From Pedobacter roseus (GTDB taxonomy: Bacteria > Bacteroidota > Bacteroidia > Sphingobacteriales > Sphingobacteriaceae): a stretch of 64,000 nt of DNA. A model generated the notes under the pieces. That model was not told the origin of the DNA and ran no database searches. It saw only the letters and a list, made by a program, of their open reading frames with translations. The stretch covers positions 1,922,001-1,986,000 of the forward strand of contig NZ_CP060723.1 of the NCBI RefSeq assembly GCF_014395225.1, read 5' to 3'. Below are positions 52,815-61,550 of the stretch, in pieces. Each line of letters opens with the position of its first letter. The stretch's first letter is position 1. The translations under genes were made by a program, and so were the position numbers.

Positions 52815-53429
52815 TTATGGCGTAAACTGAATCTGTTGTACCAGGTAAGCTTTACCAAATTTCTGCGGATCGTGCGTTACTGTTGCTTTAATTGCTTTCC
52901 ATTTTGGAAGTTGTCCTTTTTGCCAGTTGGCCCGCACTTCTAAAACATTTTGATAAATTTCTTCGAGCTGACTCTGAACAGTGCTGTTTGCATAAGTTAA
53001 CTGAAGCTTATCAGGAACAAAATAATAATCATTTCCGGTTTTGCTCAGCCTGATCACCGGGCCACCTGGGATATAAGAGGTGATGAGTTGAATATCAAAA
53101 GATTCAGTTCCTTTATATTGTTCTTTACTCACAATTTTAGTGAAAATAAAAGAGTAGGAGGAAGCGTCTTGTGGCGGATTATCATCATTATGGAACCTTG
53201 CTTTAACACGGTAGGTGTAACCTATTTCTCTTTGGTCAAAGCCAACAAGCGATGCACCCGCAAGTTCTTTTTCCGGTAATTTTATTAATAGATCTTGATC
53301 CGAGCCGTAACGGTGGTCAACAAGAAGTTCTACTTCCTGTCCGTCTTTAAGTTTCAGCGGACCATATACTTCTTCTTTTTTACAAGAAAAGAGGCTGATA
53401 GCAAAAAAAAGTACGATGATTTTTTTCAT
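52815..53429 (-). CDS. Predicted lipoprotein of unknown function
   Basis: Envelope lipoprotein, about 204 residues. Start at ATG 53429 gives a clean lipobox (MKKIIVLFFAISLFSC); the longer frame starts with TTG. The mature protein is beta-rich (VELLVDHRYGSDQDLLIKLPE, GYTYRVKARF, SYSFIFTKIV). No domain recognised. It lies 20 bases before the esterase gene on the same strand. A TACTTTCG near 53461 might be the promoter. Confidence 0.75.
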   Translation of the reverse strand: MKKIIVLFFAISLFSCKKEEVYGPLKLKDGQEVELLVDHRYGSDQDLLIKLPEKELAGASLVGFDQREIGYTYRVKARFHNDDNPPQDASSYSFIFTKIVSKEQYKGTESFDIQLITSYIPGGPVIRLSKTGNDYYFVPDKLQLTYANSTVQSQLEEIYQNVLEVRANWQKGQLPKWKAIKATVTHDPQKFGKAYLVQQIQFTP

Positions 53430-53587
53430 GTTTAAGCGTTTGTATTTGTTGGTAAAACGAAAGTAGACCAACTAATGCTACAGTTAAAAATGTTTATTGT
53501 AAAATAGATCGGTTTTGATTGGTAAACAGCTCAATATATGTGGGTTAAGAAAAAATAAATTGCGCTATATTAATCCTGTAAAATAGG

Positions 53588-53620
53588 AAAGGTTACCATC
53601 GTGGATGATAACCTTTTTTT
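53588..53620. terminator. Intrinsic hairpin terminator
   Basis: AAAGGTTA-C-CATC (53588-53600) pairs with GATG-A-TAACCTTT (53604-53616) around a three-base loop, with a run of T after it on the plus strand. It lies between the lipoprotein gene and the Crp gene, both on the minus strand. It may end the Crp transcript 120 bases after its stop, or act in both directions. Confidence 0.6.
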
Positions 53621-53741
53621 GATCTGTCAACTAACCAAAGCAGCAGATCATGTTCTAAATAAGTAGGTGTACAGTATAAACCAGCTAAAAGCTACTTTGT
53701 TTTTAAATTTTTATTTTTTTTAGTCATCGATAAAAATGGCC

Positions 53742-54356
53742 TTATTTACGGGTTGATGGTTTTATTTCTTTGCTTCTTATCCTGCTTAAAGTTTCGCTGC
53801 GCATGCCAAGGTAACTCGCCAAATGTCGCAATGGTATCCTGTCAACTGCTACAGATTTAGTACTGGCAAATTTTTGGTAACGACTTGCAGCATTCGTAAT
53901 TCTGGCTAAAATAGACCGCTCCGAAGCAGCATAGTATTGAATGGCCAGCATTTTCCTTCCGATTACATTGGCTTCAGGATAAAGCGAATACACGGAATCA
54001 ATCAGGGCGAAGGGAATCGAGATCAGTTCGGAGTCTTCAAGCGCCTGCAGGTACTCAACAGAATGGTTGGAGGTTTGGTCAGGATGGTGGATAGCACCTA
54101 TGGTTTCATTCTCAAAACTGAACCTCGTGGTAATATCTTTACCGTTATCTTTAATAAATCCCCTTACCAGGCCACTGGTTATAAAATAAAGTGATGCATT
54201 GTGGTCAATAGGTGAGAGGATAAATTTGTTCTTTTTTACCTGTAATCGTCTGCAATGCAGCACATGGTCAGCAATAAATCCTTTTGATAGTGGATGATAC
54301 TGCTCAAAGTATTTGATGAGTGGTAATATGTTATGATATGCGGAAAATTGTGGCAT
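53742..54356 (-). CDS. Crp/Fnr-family transcriptional regulator
   Basis: Regulator of 204 residues with an N-terminal cyclic-nucleotide-binding-like beta-barrel (about 20-115: LSKGFIADHVLHCRRLQVKKNKFILSPID, HNASLYFITSGLVRGFI, in part) and a C-terminal helix-turn-helix (DRIPLRHLASYLGMRSETLSRIRSKE). The cyclic-nucleotide loop lacks the RAA/TVR pattern of cAMP-binding Crp, so it probably senses something else; Fe-S cysteines of Fnr are absent. Alone, on the minus strand. Targets unknown. Confidence 0.9.
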   Translation of the reverse strand: MPQFSAYHNILPLIKYFEQYHPLSKGFIADHVLHCRRLQVKKNKFILSPIDHNASLYFITSGLVRGFIKDNGKDITTRFSFENETIGAIHHPDQTSNHSVEYLQALEDSELISIPFALIDSVYSLYPEANVIGRKMLAIQYYAASERSILARITNAASRYQKFASTKSVAVDRIPLRHLASYLGMRSETLSRIRSKEIKPSTRK

Positions 54357-54474
54357 TCGTATCGGAAATATAAGTTTGTTTGATGTCGCATATACGAAGT
54401 ATTCCTAAAAGGGGTTTTCTGTTTTGTAAAAAAAGTTAAACATTCTTATTTTTTTCAAATTTTGGCTTGTCGAC

Positions 54475-54506
54475 AAAAAAAAAGCCCCATGCTTTTGCAC
54501 AGGGCT
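54475..54506 (-). terminator. Intrinsic terminator of the 54546-55100 gene
   Basis: AGCCC (54483-54487) and GGGCT (54502-54506) with inner TGC/GCA pairs around a TTTT loop; on the minus strand it is followed by nine T (the plus-strand A run 54475-54483). It lies about 40 bases past the stop of the 54546 gene. Confidence 0.85.
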
Positions 54507-54545
54507 ATCAAAATATTTATTTTTTTTTATTTAAAATGCGGAGAA

Positions 54546-55100
54546 TTAAATTGCGCCGTCTTCTTTAACCATTTTGTTAATGGCTTTTTGTACTTTAATT
54601 ACGTCTGTTTCAACTGTTTTCCTAACCGCTGCATCAAATGAAGCCGCAAACTCTGCACTCACAAAAATCTCCTCTTTTTCATTCAATACATTAAGAACAA
54701 AAGCGTTGCTTCCAAACTTAAATCCGCTTTTTATTCTGATCACGTCTTTTTCGAAGATTTTCAAAAATTCATAACTGTTGCTGATCTGATCAAAACAATC
54801 TCTAACCGCCTGAAAAACCAGGTGCGTTTCTATATCCAAACCATTTATAATTACCATAACCGAGGTAAGATCATTAAGCTCCGGAAGAAGATCTTCACTG
54901 TAAATAATATCTTTTGGATCCAGGATCACAACCGTTTCCTTATCCGCACTTTCACCTGCCTGTTGTGTTAATTGTATAGTGGCGTTACCGTCTTTTAGGG
55001 TAACGGTGCTTGCAGATGTTTTTTCAATTTTAATATCGCTAATGGTATCTTTTATGATGCCTACAACAAGTTCGAGCGCTTTTGATTGGGTACTGTTCAT
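54546..55100 (-). CDS. Unknown cytosolic protein
   Basis: Unrecognised protein of about 184 residues without signal or membrane segment. The start is set at ATG 55100 (MNSTQSKALELV): a perfect -7 element TACCTTTG lies just in front of it, overlapping the longer TTG-initiated frame, which therefore cannot be used. Sequence is mixed alpha/beta with acidic and Val/Ile-rich strands (TVVILDPKDIIYSEDLL, LTSVMVIINGLD). No homologue recognised. It has its own promoter and terminator, so it is a monocistronic gene. Confidence 0.75.
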   Translation of the reverse strand: MNSTQSKALELVVGIIKDTISDIKIEKTSASTVTLKDGNATIQLTQQAGESADKETVVILDPKDIIYSEDLLPELNDLTSVMVIINGLDIETHLVFQAVRDCFDQISNSYEFLKIFEKDVIRIKSGFKFGSNAFVLNVLNEKEEIFVSAEFAASFDAAVRKTVETDVIKVQKAINKMVKEDGAI

Positions 55101-55115
55101 TATGGTATTTTTTTG

Positions 55116-55123
55116 CAAAGGTA
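55116..55123 (-). promoter_or_regulatory. Bacteroidota -7 promoter element
   Basis: On the minus strand TACCTTTG, followed by CAAAAAAA, matches the consensus TAnnTTTG and lies 15 bases in front of the ATG at 55100. It decides the start codon choice. Confidence 0.6.
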
Positions 55124-55225
55124 ACGCTTGCCTGCGGTGCCGGGTAATTATCGTTTAAATAAATACAATGTTTGCCGCTAAGTGTTTTATTTTTAACGGG
55201 TTAATTTTTTTTATTACTAACTGTT

Positions 55226-55960
55226 TTAATTATTTGTTAAATGACGAAGGTAAAGCTGTGGATTATCCAAAAAGGATTTCGTGAGGGTAAAGTGCTCCGT
55301 ATCCTCGTAACCGATTTCTGAGATACCATATTCATCAAACTGATAAATGCTGGCTCCGGGATAGCAGATGAGCATAGGGGAGTGCGTGGCGATAATAAAT
55401 TGGGCCCGGCCGCTTTGTTCCAGCTGATTAATTACTGATATAAAAGCTAAAATTCTTGCAGGCGATAAGGCTGCTTCAGGCTCATCCAGGATGTAAATAC
55501 CCGATTCAAACTGGTTATTAAAGAGCGATAGAAAAGATTCTCCATGCGATTGCTCGTGTAGCGAACGACCACCGTATGCATCTAAAATGCGGTTATCTTC
55601 TAATGCCAGTTCATCAATATAGCTTGCAAAATTGAAAAAGTTTTCGGCCCTCATAAAGAAACCATCATTTATCCTCCTTGGTGTCCATGATAATTGTATG
55701 AGCTGGGTTAATGGCGATTCGTAACCCTCGAAACGATGACCAACATTGAGATTATGGTTGCGGTTACCACCTTTGAGGCTGAAACCACATCTTTCGGCTA
55801 TCCCTTCCAGTAAGGTAGATTTACCTGAACCATTTTCGCCTACAAAAAACGTTACGTTGCTTTTTAAGTTCAGTTGCAATCCTTCGCGCAGGCTGGGAAT
55901 CTGAGAGGTATAACCTCCGTCAGCTATCCGGTGTAACAATATCTGTGATAAAAAAGGCAT
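55226..55960 (-). CDS. AAA family ATPase (predicted ABC-ATPase-like)
   Basis: Single-domain SMC/ABC-like ATPase of 244 residues: Walker A VGENGSGKSTLL at about residue 40, a conserved ESPLTQLIQLSWTPRR region, SHGESFLSLFN as the ABC-like signature and Walker B GIYILDEPEAALSP followed by the H-loop-like THSP in IIATHSPML. It is the common 'AAA family ATPase' of housekeeping/phage-unrelated type. It lies 32 bases downstream of the lipoprotein gene. No nuclease or toxin partner is present, so a defence role has no support. Confidence 0.88.
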   Translation of the reverse strand: MPFLSQILLHRIADGGYTSQIPSLREGLQLNLKSNVTFFVGENGSGKSTLLEGIAERCGFSLKGGNRNHNLNVGHRFEGYESPLTQLIQLSWTPRRINDGFFMRAENFFNFASYIDELALEDNRILDAYGGRSLHEQSHGESFLSLFNNQFESGIYILDEPEAALSPARILAFISVINQLEQSGRAQFIIATHSPMLICYPGASIYQFDEYGISEIGYEDTEHFTLTKSFLDNPQLYLRHLTNN

Positions 55961-55992
55961 TTATGATGTGTAATTTTCTTTAACGAATATAA

Positions 55993-56595
55993 TCAATCGG
56001 AAAATGATGAGCGCACTCTGGTCCTGAAATTTCCGTTACTGATGTGTAAAATAGTGTCACCCTGATTATTGATTTCAATAGATTTAAATTCAATTCTTCC
56101 AAATAAACTGTCGCCGATTTTATAATTTGCCTTATTTAGCACCAGTTTCTGGTTGATTACTTTTTGTTTTGGCTTAACTTCTCCTTCAATAATTACATCT
56201 GTAAATTCGTATGCTTCGGCATTAAAGCGTTTGTTTTTATACTTGATATTTAATCCGCTTCCGGTAAAACCATCGCTAATACCAATATCAATAAATAAAG
56301 TATCTGATCCAGAATAATATGCCCTGCAATTATTCAATTTAGACGCTGGTGAATCCTGTTTTTCGTTTAAGTTACGACTTAAGTAACTCACATCACTGGT
56401 CCGTTTGGATCCGTTATGTTTTTCGAAAAATGAATATATTTCTTCTTCTTTATTCATTTCATTATAGATCAGGTTTTTAGGTAATCCCGGGTCGAGGTGT
56501 GCGTTATCCCATTGTTTCGTGTTATCTGTAGAGTTGCAGCCCAAAGCCAAAAAAGCAATAAACATGGAAATTAAGGTTGGAGAAACTTTTTTCAT
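55993..56595 (-). CDS. Predicted lipoprotein of unknown function
   Basis: Envelope lipoprotein of 200 residues; signal MKKVSPTLISMFIAFLALGC. The mature protein has a YYSGSDTLFIDIGISDGFTGSGLNIKYKNKRFNAEAYEF beta segment (shown in part), a later strand region (KVINQKLVLNKANYKIGDSLFGRIEFKSIEIN) and no known motif. Probably one transcript with the ATPase gene. Function unknown. Confidence 0.75.
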   Translation of the reverse strand: MKKVSPTLISMFIAFLALGCNSTDNTKQWDNAHLDPGLPKNLIYNEMNKEEEIYSFFEKHNGSKRTSDVSYLSRNLNEKQDSPASKLNNCRAYYSGSDTLFIDIGISDGFTGSGLNIKYKNKRFNAEAYEFTDVIIEGEVKPKQKVINQKLVLNKANYKIGDSLFGRIEFKSIEINNQGDTILHISNGNFRTRVRSSFSD

Positions 56596-56659
56596 GGAGC
56601 GGTATCAGGTTTCATGATACGATGGTTTTATAGGTTAGATTCCATAAAAGTTCTCCTCA

Positions 56660-56686
56660 TTTGCACTGGTTTTCAAACCATCGCAA
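56660..56686. repeat. Palindromic repeat, degenerate copy
   Basis: Hairpin with core TGGTTTTCAAACCA and outer arms TTTGC/GCAAA separated by mismatched bases. It shares the core with 56812-56833, so both are copies of one dispersed palindromic element. Confidence 0.6.
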
Positions 56687-56811
56687 AGAAAAACTACGAT
56701 TTTATAGGTTGTATAGCATGAATTATTTAATCTGTTGAAAAGCAAATTTTTGAAAACTTACTGATAATTCTCTTTATCTCTAATAATCCTATCGATAAAA
56801 TTAACTTCATA

Positions 56812-56833
56812 GCGCTGGTTTTCAAACCAGCGC
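56812..56833. repeat. Palindromic repeat, perfect copy
   Basis: Perfect palindrome: GCGCTGGTTT, a TC spacer, then AAACCAGCGC. Same core as the degenerate copy at 56660-56686, 130 bases away. REP-like elements of this kind are widespread in some Bacteroidota and are often mobilised by tyrosine REP transposases; no transposase is in the window. Confidence 0.65.
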
Positions 56834-57272
56834 GTACCCCAAATCAAACTCATAGAAAATTAAATCTGTAGTTTAACAGTCATAAATTCCGTTTTATCAT
56901 TATTGTTAAAATATTCAGATCTTCCAAAAATAAGAGCCATTTTTGTGTATTTTATTGTTTAACCATTTAAAAAAGGTTATAAATTCTCTAAACGGGCAAA
57001 AAAGCATCCGTAATATTCAGTTTGTGGTTATAAATTAGCTCTTTATGCACTAAACCACGATTTTCAGAATGGAAAAATGAATTTCAACTTCATTTAAACT
57101 TCATAAATCTGTATTTATTTCGCTATCGAATTAAATCGTTGAGTAACCATCATTTATTGAATTCAATTCGTCTCCGCACCGCGGTTGCAGATTGCTTTTC
57201 TAAAAAAAAGACTCCTCAACGAAACTAGTTAGAGAAAAAAATAAATCAGATTAAACCATTTAAGGAAAAAAA

Positions 57273-58355
57273 ATGAAAAGAGTTCTCATGTGCTTAGGCT
57301 TGTGTACTTTACTTTACGTAACGGGTTGTACCTCGAAAAAAGAAGAAAAAGAAGAAGTAGCTACTTATGCGGTAACCACGCCGCTGAGAATGGATACTTC
57401 GTTTACCAAGGAATATGTTTCGCAGATTAAATCTGTTCGGAATATCGAAGTTAGGGCCCAGGAAAAGGGCTATCTCCAAAATATTTATGTAGATGAAGGT
57501 CAGCATGTAAAAGCAGGTCAGTTGTTGTTTAAAATTATGCCGAAAGCAGCCCAGTCTGAATTGTTAAAGGCACAGGCTGAAACCAAATCTGCACAAATTG
57601 AACTGGAAAACACCAAATTACTGTCTGATAAAAACATTGTTTCCAAAAACGAACTGGCGATGGCCAAAGCAAAACTGCAATCTGCAAATGCTGAAACCTC
57701 ACTGGCAAAATTCCATTTATCCAATACCGAAATCAGGGCACCGTTTGATGGTACCATCGATCGTATTCCTTTAAAACTGGGTAGTTTGGTTGATGAAGGT
57801 GCTTTGTTAACCAGCCTTTCAGATAACAGCCAGGTTTTTGCTTACTTCAACGTATCGGAACCTGAATATTTAAACTATCAGAGTGCTGCAAAAGCAAAAG
57901 GACAGCAAGAAGTTAGTTTATTACTGGCCAATAACGAACTGCTAAAATCGAAAGGTAAAGTGGAGGTAATTGAAAGTGAATTTGATAACGAGACCGGAAA
58001 CATTGCTTTCAGGGCAAGGTTTAACAATTCTGATAACCTGCTTAGAAACGGCGAAACTGGTAAAATCCAGATGGTTGTTCCCTTGAAAAATGCAATTGTT
58101 ATCCCACAGAAAGCAACTTACGATATTCAGGATAAAACTTATGTTTTCGTAATCGATAAAAACAATAAAGTGCACTCCAGGGCCATTACCATTGCAGGCG
58201 AGCTGCCGGATTTATACATTATCGGCGACGGAATCACCGTAGAAGATAAGATCTTACTTGAAGGTGTACAGAAAGTTAAAGACGATGATAAAATCGCCTT
58301 TAAATTCCAGCAGCCTCAGGATGTGATGAAACAATTGAGATTGAAAACAGAATAA
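57273..58355 (+). CDS. RND efflux periplasmic adaptor lipoprotein
   Basis: Membrane-fusion protein of the second tripartite efflux operon, 360 residues with a lipoprotein signal (MKRVLMCLGLCTLLYVTGC). Typical adaptor pattern: lipoyl half IEVRAQEKGYLQNIYVDEGQHVKAGQLLFKI, coiled-coil hairpin (AAQSELLKAQAETKSAQIELENTKLL), second lipoyl half IRAPFDGTIDRI and barrel domain ending IPQKATYDI (in part). Start follows a purine-rich tract. First gene of the operon adaptor, RND pump, outer-membrane channel. Confidence 0.95.
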   Translation: MKRVLMCLGLCTLLYVTGCTSKKEEKEEVATYAVTTPLRMDTSFTKEYVSQIKSVRNIEVRAQEKGYLQNIYVDEGQHVKAGQLLFKIMPKAAQSELLKAQAETKSAQIELENTKLLSDKNIVSKNELAMAKAKLQSANAETSLAKFHLSNTEIRAPFDGTIDRIPLKLGSLVDEGALLTSLSDNSQVFAYFNVSEPEYLNYQSAAKAKGQQEVSLLLANNELLKSKGKVEVIESEFDNETGNIAFRARFNNSDNLLRNGETGKIQMVVPLKNAIVIPQKATYDIQDKTYVFVIDKNNKVHSRAITIAGELPDLYIIGDGITVEDKILLEGVQKVKDDDKIAFKFQQPQDVMKQLRLKTE

Positions 58356-58379
58356 TCTAAACCCCTCCATACTTATTTT

Positions 58380-61300
58380 ATGTTTAGTAAATTCATACAA
58401 AGGCCCGTCCTTTCTATCGTAATATCGCTTATTATTGTGTTTCTTGGGGTATTAGCCATCAGCTACCTGCCAGTAACACAATTCCCATCCATTTCTCCGC
58501 CTAAAGTGAATATTACGGCAGAGTATCCTGGGGCAAACAACGAGTTATTAATTAAATCGGTGGTTATTCCGCTCGAGCGTGCACTTAACGGTGTACCAGG
58601 GATGAAATATATTGCTTCTGATGCCGGTAACGATGGTGAAGCATCAATTCAGGTAGTATTTAACCTGGGTACCGATCCCAATCAGGCTTCGCTTAACGTA
58701 CAGAACCGTGTAGCGGCCGTTACCAATAAACTTCCGCCTTTAGTGGTTCGCGAAGGGGTGAAAATCACACGCGAGGAATCTAACATGTTGATGTACATCA
58801 ACTTGTATAGTAAAGATCCTAAAATGAACCAGAACTTCCTGTACAACTATGCCGATATCAACTTGCTTTCGGAGTTGAAAAGGGTTGATGGGGTAGGTTT
58901 TGCCGATATTTTGGGTGACAGGGATTACGCCATGCGTATCTGGCTTAAACCAGACCGTATGCAGGCATATAAAATCTCTGTTGATGAGGTAATGAAATCG
59001 CTTGATGAGCAAAGTTTAGAAGCCTCTCCGGGTAAAACAGGAGAGAGTTCTGGTAAACGTTCGCAGGCTTTCGAATATGTATTAAAATATTCAGGTCGTT
59101 TTAATACCAAAGAGGGATATGAAAATATAGTGGTTAGGGCAACTCCCAATGGAGAATTGCTTCGCTTAAAAGATATCGCTGATGTCGATTTTAGTGCTTC
59201 TGCCTACAATTTGTACTCTACCTTAAACGGAAAAGCATCTGCTGCGATTGTTTTGAAACAATCTTACGGCAGTAACGCCAGTCAGGTAATTAAAGATGTT
59301 AAAGCCAAAATGGCTGAGATTAAATCGGCATCATTTCCAAAAGGTTTAGATTACGAAATCAGTTACGACGTTTCTAAATTCCTGGATGCATCAATCGAAA
59401 AGGTAATCCACACTTTGGTAGAAGCTTTTATTCTGGTAGGTTTAGTGGTATTCTTATTCCTTGGCGACTGGCGTTCAACCCTTATTCCAGCGATTGCTGT
59501 ACCCGTATCCTTAATCGGAACCTTTGTGTTTATGCAGTTCTTCGGTATCACACTCAACTTAATTACCTTATTTGCTTTGGTATTGGCCATCGGGGTGGTG
59601 GTAGATGATGCAATTGTGGTAATTGAAGCGGTGCACGCCAAGATGGAGCACGACAGGCACCTTTCGGTATTAAAGGCCACGCAACAGGCCATGAAAGAAA
59701 TTGGTGGGGCAATTATTGCGATTACCTTCTTAATGGCTTCGGTATTTATTCCGGTCGCATTTATGTCGGGTCCGGTGGGTATTTTCTACCGTCAGTTCTC
59801 CATTACCATGGCAACGGCCATTATCCTTTCGGGTATTGTGGCTTTAACGCTTACGCCGGCATTGTGTGCCATTATGTTGAAGAACAATCACGGTTCTACC
59901 AAAAAGAAAACCATTATTGACCGTTTCTTAGATGGTTTTAATAATGGTTTTAACAAACTTTCGGGTAAATATGAACTGGTATTGAGCAAGGTAGTGAGCC
60001 GCAGGATTTTAACCTTTGGCGTATTGGTTGCCTTTTGTTTGGGTGTTTGGGCATTAAGTGGAAGTGTACCATCAGGATTTATTCCTAATGAGGATCAGGG
60101 AATGGTTTATGCCATTATCCAAACGCCTCCGGGATCTACTTTAGAGCGTACCGACCAGATTGCAGAGAAACTGCAAAAAATGTGTGAAGACATTGATGGT
60201 GTGAAGTCAGTTTCATCATTGGCAGGATATGAAATCTTAACCGAAGGTACAGGATCGAACTCAGGTACCTGTTTAATTAACCTGAAAGATTGGAGTGAGC
60301 GTAAACACTCAGCAGCAGAGATTATTGAAGAACTTGAAGAAAAATCAAAATCTATTCCTGGTGCAACCATCGAGTTTTTCCAGCCACCAGCAGTACCAGG
60401 TTATGGTGCAGCAGGCGGTTTCGAACTTCGTTTATTAGATAAAGCAGGTAGTGGCGATTACAAAAAAATGGAAACGGTTGCCAACGAGTTTGTACGTGAG
60501 CTGAACAAACGTAAAGAGCTTTCATCAGTATTTACTTTCTACAGCGCGAGTTTCCCGCAATACATGTTAGATGTTGACAATGATATTGCGCAACAAAAAG
60601 GAGTAAGTATCGATAATGCAATGAATACCCTGTCAACATTTGTGGGCAGTAATTACGAAACCAGCTTTATTAAATACGATCGCCAATATAAAGTAATCGT
60701 TCAGGCTTTACCTCAGTACAGGGCTTTACCAGAGGATATCTTAAAACTGTCGGTTAAAAACGACCGCGATGAGATGGTACCTTTCTCGGCTTTCATCAAA
60801 ATGCGTAAAGTTTATGGTTTATCGGAGATTACCCGTCACAATATGTACAATGCCTCGGAGATCAGCGGACAATCGGCTCCCGGTTACAGCTCGGGTGAGG
60901 CCATTAAAGCCATTACTGAAGTAGCTCAGAAAACCTTGCCCAGGGGATTTGGTATCGATTGGGCAGGTATCTCTAAAGATGAGGTATCAAGGGGTAATGA
61001 AGCCATTTACATCTTCCTGATCTGTTTAGGGTTCGTATACCTGGTTTTGGCAGCGCAATATGAGAGTTTCATTTTACCGCTTTCGGTAATCCTTTCTTTA
61101 CCAGCCGGTATTTTTGGTGCATTCCTCTTCCTTAAATTATTAGGATTGGAAAACAACATTTATGCGCAGGTAGCCATGGTGATGCTCATCGGTTTACTTG
61201 GTAAAAACGCCGTGCTGATTGTGGAGTTTGCTACGCAGCGCCATGCACAGGGGGCAACGGTGCTTAAGGCGGCCATGGAAGGTGCAAGCGTGCGTTTCCG

Positions 61301-61550
61301 TCCGATTTTAATGACCTCTTTTGCCTTTATTGCAGGTTTGATTCCATTAATGATTGCCAGTGGACCAGGTAAAATCGGTAACCGTACCATCGGATCTGCG
61401 GCTGCAGGAGGTATGCTTTTCGGTACCATTTTCGGGGTAATTGTAATCCCGGGCTTATATTTCATATTCGGAACAATTGCAGCAAAACACAAGCTGATCA
61501 AAATTGAAGAAGAACATCCATTAACTGAAGAAATTGAAAACAATGTTTAA
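58380..61550 (+). CDS. RND efflux pump, HAE1 family
   Basis: Inner-membrane multidrug RND pump, 1056 residues. Leader MFSKFIQRPVLSIVISLIIVFLG; TM4 Asp pair in AIGVVVDDAIVVIEAVHA; TM10-11 region with LLGKNAVLIVEFA and a conserved RFRPILMTSFAFIAG. These are the hydrophobic and amphiphilic efflux 1 (HAE1/AcrB-type) signatures. It starts 24 bases after the adaptor stop, and its stop overlaps the channel start by eight bases. Substrates probably amphiphilic drugs and bile-like compounds. Confidence 0.97.
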   Translation: MFSKFIQRPVLSIVISLIIVFLGVLAISYLPVTQFPSISPPKVNITAEYPGANNELLIKSVVIPLERALNGVPGMKYIASDAGNDGEASIQVVFNLGTDPNQASLNVQNRVAAVTNKLPPLVVREGVKITREESNMLMYINLYSKDPKMNQNFLYNYADINLLSELKRVDGVGFADILGDRDYAMRIWLKPDRMQAYKISVDEVMKSLDEQSLEASPGKTGESSGKRSQAFEYVLKYSGRFNTKEGYENIVVRATPNGELLRLKDIADVDFSASAYNLYSTLNGKASAAIVLKQSYGSNASQVIKDVKAKMAEIKSASFPKGLDYEISYDVSKFLDASIEKVIHTLVEAFILVGLVVFLFLGDWRSTLIPAIAVPVSLIGTFVFMQFFGITLNLITLFALVLAIGVVVDDAIVVIEAVHAKMEHDRHLSVLKATQQAMKEIGGAIIAITFLMASVFIPVAFMSGPVGIFYRQFSITMATAIILSGIVALTLTPALCAIMLKNNHGSTKKKTIIDRFLDGFNNGFNKLSGKYELVLSKVVSRRILTFGVLVAFCLGVWALSGSVPSGFIPNEDQGMVYAIIQTPPGSTLERTDQIAEKLQKMCEDIDGVKSVSSLAGYEILTEGTGSNSGTCLINLKDWSERKHSAAEIIEELEEKSKSIPGATIEFFQPPAVPGYGAAGGFELRLLDKAGSGDYKKMETVANEFVRELNKRKELSSVFTFYSASFPQYMLDVDNDIAQQKGVSIDNAMNTLSTFVGSNYETSFIKYDRQYKVIVQALPQYRALPEDILKLSVKNDRDEMVPFSAFIKMRKVYGLSEITRHNMYNASEISGQSAPGYSSGEAIKAITEVAQKTLPRGFGIDWAGISKDEVSRGNEAIYIFLICLGFVYLVLAAQYESFILPLSVILSLPAGIFGAFLFLKLLGLENNIYAQVAMVMLIGLLGKNAVLIVEFATQRHAQGATVLKAAMEGASVRFRPILMTSFAFIAGLIPLMIASGPGKIGNRTIGSAAAGGMLFGTIFGVIVIPGLYFIFGTIAAKHKLIKIEEEHPLTEEIENNV

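Larger units (their letters stand above)
56596..57272. other. Long intergenic region with two related palindromes
   Basis: About 680 AT-rich bases without a supported gene. It contains the leader of the RND operon and two related hairpins: 56660-56686 and 56812-56833 (reported as repeats). Otherwise I see nothing beyond homopolymer A/T tracts. Confidence 0.55.

Noticed and set aside
55226..55960. Possible defence system built on the AAA ATPase
   Set aside because: It is a single short ATPase with no nuclease, TOPRIM or toxin partner beside it; typical of a common housekeeping family.
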